This document shows, piece by piece, positions 44,088 to 51,269 of a DNA stretch of 64,000 nt (positions are counted from its first letter, which is position 1; the number at the start of each line of letters is the position of its first letter). Under the pieces are notes generated by a model, which saw nothing but the letters and a program-made list of their open reading frames with translations, had not been told where the DNA came from and did no database searches. The stretch spans positions 1 to 64,000 of the forward strand of contig JASNZF010000005.1 of the NCBI GenBank assembly GCA_048499805.1, in the 5' to 3' direction. Source of the DNA: JAWXBA01 sp048499805 (GTDB lineage: Bacteria; Gemmatimonadota; Gemmatimonadetes; Gemmatimonadales; GWC2-71-9). The translations under genes were made by a program, and so were the position numbers.

Positions 44088-45557
44088 TCAGAATGGCGGG
44101 GCTTCCGCGTCGGCGGACCGGGCAGCATCGAGGTCATCCAACAGGACGTCGATGTGGTGTGAGGTCGTCCGGTAGTTGGTCATGCACACACGGATACTCG
44201 GCTGGCCCCCGCTCACCAGGGCCAGGGATACCCAGCTCCGGCCGCGCTGGGTCACAGCAGCGACCAGGCGTTCATGATGCCGGAGGTCATCTCGCCGGCC
44301 GGCATCCTGGAGGCAGATGACTGGAAGCGGGGAGTGATTGCAGACGATCCACCGCCGCGCCGGCACGGCAGCGCGCAACGTGGCGGCCAGGTCGAAGCTG
44401 TGCGAGATGGCCCGGTCGACACCCTCCCATCCCGCCGTCAGTAGCGTCAGCAGGATTTTGAGCCCACTGAACCGCCGGGACCATTGCGGCGACTCCTGGT
44501 AGGGCTCGGTGACCGGGCCCTCGACGGGAGACGCGGGTAGATACCGAGGCATGGTACGGAAGACCCGGCGCAGGCCACCGGGTCGCTTCGAGAGGTAGAC
44601 GCCCGCCCCCATGGGGACATTGAGCCACTTGTGGGGATCCAAGGTTATCGAGTCCGCTTCGGGGAGACCGGAGACCGTCCTGGCGTGGCGGGTTGAGAAG
44701 GCCGCAGCGCCCCCCCACGCCGCATCGGCGTGCAGCCAAAGTCCCTCACGACGGGCGAGGGCGGACAGCGCCGGCATCGGGTCCACGCCGCCGGATGCCG
44801 TCGCTCCGACGGTACCTACGATCAGAAAGGGCAGCAGGCCGTCCCGTCGGTCGGCCGCGAGTCGCCGCGCGAGCGCCGCGACATCGATCCGCGCGCGGTG
44901 GTCGCAGGGGACAATCCTCAGAGAACCCTCTCCGAGTCCGGCCATCCGGGCGGCCTTGCGCCAACTCTCGTGGGCCTCATCGGACAGGTAGAGACACGGG
45001 GTCCCGGGCAGGCCCCGCACGCCGTCCGACAGCGCGGACGGCCAAGCACCGTAGAGTGCAACCAGCAATCCCGTCAGGTTGGCCTCCGACCCGCCGGAGG
45101 TAATGGTGCCCTCGACACATTCGCCCGGGTAGCCGAGCCGGGCCGCCAGTGCTCGTACGACCCACTGTTCGGCTTCCACCGCGAAGGGAGAATGCCCCCA
45201 GCTGGCAAGCTGCGGGTTGAAACCGGAGGCAAGCGCGTCCGCGGCCACGCCGATGGCTGACGGCGCCGGCACGAAGAGCCCGAAATACCCCGGATGGGCC
45301 GTGTGCAACTGGTCGCTCCTGAGACCCCTCACCACGAGCTCGACCGCAGCTTCGGGGCTCAGAGGCTCCGCAAGGTCGAGCCCCGCCAGTCGCGCGCGCA
45401 CCTCGGAGGCCCTGCATCGAGGAGCCACAGGCAGCTGGAGAAGGTCGACATGATACCTCTCCACGGCATCAGCAACAAGCTGCCACAGCCGTAGCCGCGT
45501 GGCCGGATCCAGTGCCAGTGAGTCAGGGCCGACGTTCGGGCCGTGGAGAGCGGTCAT
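44088..45557 (-). CDS. PLP-dependent group II decarboxylase
   Basis: 489 aa from the ATG at 45557 (no Shine-Dalgarno; leaderless promoter C precedes it). The pyridoxal-lysine motif DPHKWLNVP, the preceding HADAAWGGA and the GTVGATASGGVDP segment identify the aromatic-L-amino-acid/tyrosine decarboxylase family. It decarboxylates an amino acid to an amine and CO2 in the cytoplasm; which substrate cannot be read from sequence. It ends 20 nt before the secreted MBL-like gene. Confidence 0.92.
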   Translation of the reverse strand: MTALHGPNVGPDSLALDPATRLRLWQLVADAVERYHVDLLQLPVAPRCRASEVRARLAGLDLAEPLSPEAAVELVVRGLRSDQLHTAHPGYFGLFVPAPSAIGVAADALASGFNPQLASWGHSPFAVEAEQWVVRALAARLGYPGECVEGTITSGGSEANLTGLLVALYGAWPSALSDGVRGLPGTPCLYLSDEAHESWRKAARMAGLGEGSLRIVPCDHRARIDVAALARRLAADRRDGLLPFLIVGTVGATASGGVDPMPALSALARREGLWLHADAAWGGAAAFSTRHARTVSGLPEADSITLDPHKWLNVPMGAGVYLSKRPGGLRRVFRTMPRYLPASPVEGPVTEPYQESPQWSRRFSGLKILLTLLTAGWEGVDRAISHSFDLAATLRAAVPARRWIVCNHSPLPVICLQDAGRRDDLRHHERLVAAVTQRGRSWVSLALVSGGQPSIRVCMTNYRTTSHHIDVLLDDLDAARSADAEAPPF

Positions 45558-45564
45558 GGAACGC

Positions 45565-45608
45565 AACGTACCGCCGCCTGGGCCGGGGGTCTTGAACGAA
45601 CCGGTCGA
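45565..45608 (-). promoter_or_regulatory. Leaderless promoter, copy C
   Basis: Minus strand: TCGACCGG-TTC-GTTCAAGAC (45608-45589), 18-nt spacer, TACGTT (45570-45565), 7 nt, ATG at 45557 of the decarboxylase gene. Confidence 0.7.
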
Positions 45609-45665
45609 TGCGGATCCCTGGCTCGGCAGACGAGCGGCGTGCCGGACTCCCGGCATGGCCGCCAG

Positions 45666-46181
45666 TCAGGGTAGCGAGGCCACGGGGGCGAGATGGCGCC
45701 CCAGGTCCGCCAGGTAGGTCTCGATGCCCGCGTGGTGCCCAAACACAAACCGCGACATGAAGCGGAAGAGCGGGTTGGAAACCTCCCCATCCTCTGTGAT
45801 GCGGAGCAAGGTGCCCCCGTCAGCCGGCGTCAGCTCGAAGGTCCAGGTCCCGCCGAAAGGGAGCGAAGGATCATCGATGCGGCTGACCACACGCTTTGAC
45901 GGGATCGCTTCCTCAAGGACATACGTGATCACCCCATCCCGGCCGTGCTCGCGGAATCGTGGTTTGCCCGCTTCATCCGCCAGCAGCTCCACCTCGCGGA
46001 CGCGGGCCCGCCAGGTCGGGAACTCCGCAGGAGTCGTGATCACCCGGAAGACGGCGTCAGGGGAGGCAGCGACCAGCCGCTCCCGCGTGGCACGGTGCTG
46101 CTTCGGTAGCGCCAGCCCCACAAGGAGGACCGCCAACACCAACAGGCCGAACCCTATCAGAATCAGGAGTACGAGTCTCAT
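45666..46181 (-). CDS. SRPBCC-family (START-like) protein with N-terminal membrane anchor
   Basis: 171 aa; ATG at 46181 with a GGAGG box. One N-terminal membrane helix (about residues 2-24) precedes a polyketide-cyclase/SRPBCC domain (ASPDAVFRVITTPAEFPTWRARVREVEL, FGGTWTFELTPADGGTLLRITEDGEV). This fold binds hydrophobic ligands. Substrate unknown. Confidence 0.8.
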   Translation of the reverse strand: MRLVLLILIGFGLLVLAVLLVGLALPKQHRATRERLVAASPDAVFRVITTPAEFPTWRARVREVELLADEAGKPRFREHGRDGVITYVLEEAIPSKRVVSRIDDPSLPFGGTWTFELTPADGGTLLRITEDGEVSNPLFRFMSRFVFGHHAGIETYLADLGRHLAPVASLP

Positions 46182-46354
46182 GGTAGGTCCTCCACTTCCA
46201 AGGTTCGCAACGGGGGACATTCACTCCCGCCAGGCCGCGGACACCCTGTCACCGGCGGATGCAGACCTGGAGGCCCCTCCATGGGACCAGGCAGGGAGCC
46301 ATCCGCCCTGGCGCTCGGCTCGGAGGTGCCCGAGCGGTCAGGTTTGGCGGGAGA

Positions 46355-47638
46355 CTACCCCGTCGCGCCGAGCTCTGCCCTGAGCCACTCGGCAAGTTCC
46401 CTCCCGGCGACTGCAGCCACCGCCTCCAGGAGGTCGGGGGGCCGCCGGATACCCTCTGCCATGAAGCGCCGCAGGAGTCGGTCGAACCGCTCTGCTCCGA
46501 TCCGATCTTCCACCCGGGCGAGCAGGTACGGCGCCCGGCGGTACATGGTCTGGAACGACGGTCGTCCCGTCAACGCAGGTGTCCAGACGGGGCCGTGGTC
46601 GCGCCCGGCCACCCCCCAGCGGCTCCGCCTCCCCTAGAAGTGGTCGGGACCGTAGTGCGCACCCAGGAAGCGGCTGGCTGCGTACTCGGCAAACGCTTCC
46701 ACCATCCAATGATCCAGGCTCCGGGCGCCGGCCGACCGGGTCCAGTAGTGGGACGTCTCGTGGCACAGAAAGGCATGGAGACGGTCAACATGCACGGTGT
46801 CCACCCCGCTCAGCACAATGCAGTTCTTCCAGGCATACCCCGGTCCCTCGCGTCCCGCCAACACAATTCGCCCGCCGGGGAACCTCACCTCGTCGCTGGC
46901 CAGACTGTTGAAGTACCTGGCGCAGTCTTCCGCCGCTGCCAGGACGATTCGGCTCGTCCGCAGATCGGCGACCCGTGAGACGACGGTGAAGCATTCCCCC
47001 AGCTCAAGCCTGAGCTGTGGGCCCGCCGAGAAGGCCACATCCACTTGAGGGACCTCGATGCGGAGCAGGTGGGCGTCACCGGTGCGGCGCACGTCGCCCG
47101 AGGCTACCACAAGCCAGCTCGGAGGAAGCCGCAACAACACTTCGCCAGTCATTTCCTGGTCGAGGGACGCAGCCACAGGGAACCATTGCGTATCGAGGCT
47201 CAGTTCGACCCATTCCGGTGCGATCGTGTTAATGCCGTCGGACGGCAGCCGAGGGACACCCCGGTACCGAAGCCGGATCGGTAGTGCGGTCCCCTCTGCG
47301 GGCGGACCAGTGACCTGCACGGTGACGAGGTTCCAGTCGGAAGTAAAGGTCGATGGCTCGACAGCGTAGGGACCTACACCCGGCCCAGGCAATTCAAGGA
47401 TTTCCAGGTCGGCATTGAGCAGCAGTTCAGTGACCCCAGAACGCACCTCTTGCGCGGCCACCCGAAGCACGGCGTCCACCTGGATCGCGGCTGATCCCAG
47501 GTTAAACCGGACCTCGGTCGAGTAGGCGCCCGCCGGGTTACGGGAAGCCGTACGGATCGAGCTTCCGCCTTGCACGGCATGGGGCATTGCGAGGAGCGGT
47601 ATTGCGGCGATTACGATGAGGAGGCGAATCAACGGCAT
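46355..47638 (-). pseudogene. M1-like (gluzincin) metallopeptidase gene with an in-frame amber stop
   Basis: The first part (47638 to 46634) encodes 334 aa: signal peptide, beta-sandwich domain, then the zinc motif HETSHYW and the downstream EAFAEY glutamate. It ends at TAG (46636-46634). Exactly in frame after that stop, the sequence continues with RRSRWGVAGRDHGPVW and MYRRAPYLLARVEDRIGAERFDRLLRRFM to 46355, the expected C-terminal helical domain of M1-type peptidases. The gene is either a recent nonsense pseudogene, read through, or carries a sequencing error. Without the C-terminal part activity is doubtful. Confidence 0.8.
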
Positions 47639-47756
47639 GGCTGGAATCCCTGAGATCAGGTCGGCCGGAGAAGGGCTTTGAGATTCGGTACTGTCTATAC
47701 CCCCGGCGTTGACTCCGTCGATGCGGGCGTGGGCAGCAACTCCGCGAGGGAGGCAT

Positions 47757-49142
47757 TCACTGCCGCTTCAGCACGTAGTGAAATGTCGCACCGCTCGCGT
47801 GGAGCACCGGCGCATCAAGATTGCGCGTGTCGAACCTGATCTCGTTGGGGCCCGACCAGAACCGGAGGCCTTCGATCCATTGCGCCGCCTGCGCTGGCAC
47901 CCCATTTGGCGACACCAGGATCGCCCCGTCCGCCCCGGCGGTGATGACGACAGTCAACGGACGCCCTCGCGAAGGGCCGGTATAGGTGCCGACGAGGTCC
48001 TGCGCACGTCCCGGGTACCGCCGGTCCACGAGGGGCGCGGGCGGGACGATCTCGGCGGCGAGTTCACTCGCCAAGCCGGCCGGGGACATTCCGCCCGTGC
48101 TGTTCATCAGCACCACGACCGCGACGCGCTGATCGGGGTACCAGCTGGCGTGCGACGTGAAGCCCTCGATGGTACCACCATGACTAATCATCCGCGCTCC
48201 TCGCGGGTCATTGGCAAGGGAAACCCCCGTGCCGTAGCGGGTCGGGGTGCCATCGGCTAGCGTGGCCGGCGTGGTCATTTCAGCGTACGACCGCGGTGAA
48301 AGAACCTTGCCGCCGTGCAGTGCCTGAAGCCAGGTGATCATGTCCGCGGCCGTCGAACAGAGCGCACCGGCGGCGTAAGGCCAGCGGTAGTCGGCAAAGG
48401 CAGCCCGGCGGAGTTCCCCGGCGACGAAGGCGTGGCCATGGGCGCTGGCCGCGACGACCTCGGTGTTACTGCAATAGCGCGATCGACGCATCCCAAGCGG
48501 CGCAAAGATCTGGTTTTCGACGTACTCTGCATAGGACATACCGGACTGTTTCTCGATGATCAGGCCGAGGAGGATGTACGCCGAATTGTTGTAGATCTGT
48601 GCCTCTCCGGGCTCGAAGTCAAACCGCTGGCGGGCAATGAGTGCGATGGCCGAATCCCGCGGCAGGGCACGGCGACTGAGGTCGACAAACTCGGGGATTT
48701 CGGTGATCCCCTTGATGCCAGACGTGTGGTTGAGCAGTTGGCGGACGCTGATCCGACGCCCTTGGGTGGGAAACTCGGGCAGGTAGTGACTCATGTCGAC
48801 ATCGAGGTCCAGCTTTCCCGCATCGCGCAATTGCAGGATGGCGGCGGCGGTGAACTGCTTCGTCACTGACCCGATTGCATACACTGCTTCGGGAGGCGTG
48901 GCAACATCCAGTTCGACGTCCGCTCGCCCATAGCCCTTGAGGAGGAGCGTGTCGGCACGGTGGACCACAGCCACGGACAGGCCGACCACCCGGCCAGCCT
49001 TGACCCCCGACTCGGCAATGGAATCGAGGCGTGCGACCAGGGCGGCGCGAGCAGTATCCTGGGCTTGCCCGGCCACGGGCGTCAGTAGGAGGGCGGCGGC
49101 AAGCATTGCTGTGCGTCGGCTTGGTGAGTTGGGCAGTGTCAT
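47757..49142 (-). CDS. Serine hydrolase, class C beta-lactamase/esterase family
   Basis: 461 aa with a signal peptide (AALLLTPVAGQAQ). The active-site motifs of the family are SVTK (SxxK), YNN (YxN) and HGGTIEG (in the KTG position). A C-terminal extension of about 100 residues is beta-rich, as in many periplasmic esterases or D-amino peptidases. Not necessarily an antibiotic-degrading enzyme. It lacks a Shine-Dalgarno and is preceded by leaderless promoter D. Confidence 0.9.
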   Translation of the reverse strand: MTLPNSPSRRTAMLAAALLLTPVAGQAQDTARAALVARLDSIAESGVKAGRVVGLSVAVVHRADTLLLKGYGRADVELDVATPPEAVYAIGSVTKQFTAAAILQLRDAGKLDLDVDMSHYLPEFPTQGRRISVRQLLNHTSGIKGITEIPEFVDLSRRALPRDSAIALIARQRFDFEPGEAQIYNNSAYILLGLIIEKQSGMSYAEYVENQIFAPLGMRRSRYCSNTEVVAASAHGHAFVAGELRRAAFADYRWPYAAGALCSTAADMITWLQALHGGKVLSPRSYAEMTTPATLADGTPTRYGTGVSLANDPRGARMISHGGTIEGFTSHASWYPDQRVAVVVLMNSTGGMSPAGLASELAAEIVPPAPLVDRRYPGRAQDLVGTYTGPSRGRPLTVVITAGADGAILVSPNGVPAQAAQWIEGLRFWSGPNEIRFDTRNLDAPVLHASGATFHYVLKRQ

Positions 49143-49148
49143 GGACGC

Positions 49149-49193
49149 AAACTATTGTGCCCGCCAGCTGGCAGTCTTGAACAATCTTGACGC
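49149..49193 (-). promoter_or_regulatory. Leaderless promoter, copy D
   Basis: Minus strand: GCGTCAAG-ATT-GTTCAAGAC (49193-49174), 19-nt spacer, TAGTTT (49154-49149), 6 nt, ATG at 49142 of the serine hydrolase gene. Confidence 0.7.
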
Positions 49194-49251
49194 GGTCAAG
49201 GAGAAGCGAGGCGGGGTGTCCGTGGCACCCGGGTGACGGCGACACCGGCGG

Positions 49252-49923
49252 TCACACCTGACCCCGGATCAGCTGGGCGCCCACGGCCACGTTCCAAACC
49301 CCCTGAGCAATTACCACGGCACTCATTCCCACTACGTCGAGCCGCAGGTATCCGCCGAGGAGAAGCGCGGCCAACACCGCGCCGAGCGCCATGCCGAACC
49401 AACCGATCGCCCGGTTGGCGCCGGCTCGTCCAGCAAGCCGGACTGACCAGAGGACGATTGCCGCCGACGTCGCCACGGCGCCCAACTTGGCGAGCACCTG
49501 GTTGGCGACGAACCCGAAGGTCATCAGGTGGCGGGCGGCCTCCATCGTGCCCAGGTCTGCCCCGCCCCCGGCATAATGATTGCTCAGACCCGGCACAATG
49601 AACCCGCTGATCAGCGTAGCACCGAGCATCGCCCCGAGCCCGAGCACATACGACACAGCGCCGAGTCGGACGATCCCCGCGGATAGGCCAAGTCGCTCTG
49701 CGAACACCCAGAGGCCGTAGGCCATCGCCACCATCATCGCAATCAGCCCTCCGTGCACCACCCCGGCGACAGCGGCCTCCCGTGCCGCCTCCGCGACCGC
49801 TTCAGTCCCCCCCGACGACACCGACGGATGATGCCCCATCGCGAAGACCGACACGAGTGACCCCACGACGATCGCAATCCCTGCGGGCCGCTGCGCGGGC
49901 TCAGTCAACCTTGGCTCATTCAC
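49252..49923 (-). CDS. Multi-pass membrane protein, unknown family
   Basis: 223 aa, GTG start with a GGAG 10 nt before it. Six membrane helices; contains HHPSV near the N-terminus and a conserved-looking HLMTFGFVANQVLAKLG. Some similarity in layout to DUF4386-like proteins, but no family can be named. It lies between the serine hydrolase and AraC genes. Confidence 0.65.
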   Translation of the reverse strand: MNEPRLTEPAQRPAGIAIVVGSLVSVFAMGHHPSVSSGGTEAVAEAAREAAVAGVVHGGLIAMMVAMAYGLWVFAERLGLSAGIVRLGAVSYVLGLGAMLGATLISGFIVPGLSNHYAGGGADLGTMEAARHLMTFGFVANQVLAKLGAVATSAAIVLWSVRLAGRAGANRAIGWFGMALGAVLAALLLGGYLRLDVVGMSAVVIAQGVWNVAVGAQLIRGQV

Positions 49924-49998
49924 TTGTCACAGTCTCCGGGTCGTGGGGGGGTCAAGGGACGAAAACCCACTCCGATCCGACCGACTGCCAATCCAGCG

Positions 49999-50124
49999 TC
50001 ACCCGGCGCCGCCGGGGGGGGGGCGTCGTGGGGGCGTCGTGGGGGCGTCGATCAGTCGATCAGATGACAGTGGATCTGAGCGGCACGCGCGCAACACGGC
50101 GCGGAGGTGAATAAGGGCCGTCAT
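49999..50124 (-). CDS. Short ORF behind leaderless promoter E (remnant or small protein)
   Basis: 41 codons from an ATG placed exactly 6 nt after a TACCTT box. The translated product begins MTALIHLRAVLRACRSD and ends in a Pro-rich tail encoded by a C-run. No family recognised. The good promoter placement suggests a gene once started here; the coding part may be decayed or replaced by the G-rich tract at 50014-50050. Confidence 0.35.
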   Translation of the reverse strand: MTALIHLRAVLRACRSDPLSSDRLIDAPTTPPRRPPPGGAG

Positions 50125-50130
50125 TCAACG

Positions 50131-50175
50131 AAGGTAGTGCTCATGCCATCTCGCCGTCTTGAACAAAGATGTCGA
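50131..50175 (-). promoter_or_regulatory. Leaderless promoter, copy E
   Basis: Minus strand: CGACATCTTT-GTTCAAGAC (within 50175-50156), 19-nt spacer, TACCTT (50136-50131), 6 nt, ATG at 50124. It sits just beyond the end of the AraC gene and drives no recognised gene. Confidence 0.6.
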
Positions 50176-50202
50176 GGTGTTTCAGAGGACAGCCGGACTC
50201 GC

Positions 50203-51045
50203 CTACCGACGTCGTGCAAACACTCCGGGTGTGACACCTACCAGCCGCCGGAAGTGCCGATTGAGGTGGCTCTGGTCGGCGAACCCCACCAGGTGAGCCA
50301 CCATGACCGGTGACTCACCCTGACGCAGAAGCTCCGCAGCCCTTCGAACACGGAGCTGCGTGAGGTAGCGGTGCGGTGGGATGCCTGTGGCCAGGCGGAA
50401 GCCTCGAAGCACAGCGTATTGGGTCAGGCCCGTGGCCCCGGCCAGATCGGCGAGCGTCACACGGCGTGCGAGGTTCGCCTGGAAGTGCTCGCGGATGACG
50501 TCGACCAGGTGTGCAGGAGCTGGCGGCTCGGGGCGGCATCGGAGCCCATCAGCGTGGCGGCTGAGGAGTGTCACCAGCACTTCGGTCAGGGTGCTTTCGG
50601 CCCTGAGGGATTCGGGGGCGACCTCGCAGGTGCGATGTGCCGCCAGAAAAGCCTCAGTCAATTCCGGGTCGTTCACGGACAATCCACCGGACAGCGCTAC
50701 CTCCGAAGTCTTCACGCCGGCGTCCCGGGTCACCTGCCTCATCAGCTCAAGGCTCGGATAAACCGCCCGGTAGTGCCAGACCTGCCCTGGCACGCGTTGG
50801 CCGGTGTGGACCTCGCCCGGTGGCACCAGCGTGAGGGCCCTCTCGGGCACGATCCGGTTGGCCCCGCGATACCAGGAGGCGTGCGCCCCCCGCTCATCCA
50901 CGCAGACGACGTAGGTCTCGTGAAAGTGAGGGGGGAAGACCTGCTTCAGGAACCGTGCGCTGATCAGGTCCAAGCCTAGGGCGGGCATGGAGCGCCAGGT
51001 CGCGGTCTCGCGGTCCTCAGGATCAACGTTTACGGGGATAGCCAT
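50203..51045 (-). CDS. AraC-family transcriptional regulator
   Basis: 280 aa from the ATG at 51045 (GGTGGAG box). The N-terminal cupin-type sensor domain (FPPHFHETYVVCVDERG, LVPPGEVHTGQ) is of the AraC_binding type. The C-terminal pair of helix-turn-helix motifs contains LADLAGATGLTQYAVLRGFRLATGIPPHRYLTQLRVRRAAELL and VGFADQSHLNRHFRRLVGVTPGVF. The DNA-binding half is about three-quarters identical to the stand-alone domain at 54466-54819. It may regulate the leaderless promoters nearby. Confidence 0.92.
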   Translation of the reverse strand: MAIPVNVDPEDRETATWRSMPALGLDLISARFLKQVFPPHFHETYVVCVDERGAHASWYRGANRIVPERALTLVPPGEVHTGQRVPGQVWHYRAVYPSLELMRQVTRDAGVKTSEVALSGGLSVNDPELTEAFLAAHRTCEVAPESLRAESTLTEVLVTLLSRHADGLRCRPEPPAPAHLVDVIREHFQANLARRVTLADLAGATGLTQYAVLRGFRLATGIPPHRYLTQLRVRRAAELLRQGESPVMVAHLVGFADQSHLNRHFRRLVGVTPGVFARRR

Positions 51046-51188
51046 GCTGCAAACTCCACCGAACGGGGCGGGTGGGGCAAGTACTCCCTCCATCCAGAGT
51101 TCGGGACGTCCAGCTCGCTGGACATTTGCATCGGCGGCGGCCTCGGACAGACGGTTCGACGGGTGAAACCTGCGCGCAACGACACCCG

Positions 51189-51208
51189 TATGGGATGCGC
51201 ATAGGAAG
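51189..51208. promoter_or_regulatory. TATGGG-N3 palindrome, site 1 (upstream of ADOP gene)
   Basis: TATGGGATGCGCATAGGAAG. Arms TATG/CATA with the shared AGGAA tail; 62 nt before the ADOP start codon. Matches the sites at 54830, 55536 and 55600. Confidence 0.6.
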
Positions 51209-51269
51209 CGGTCGTGACGGTATGTGCCGTACCACTTGGGACCCACGCCACCAAGAATTGGACTACAGA

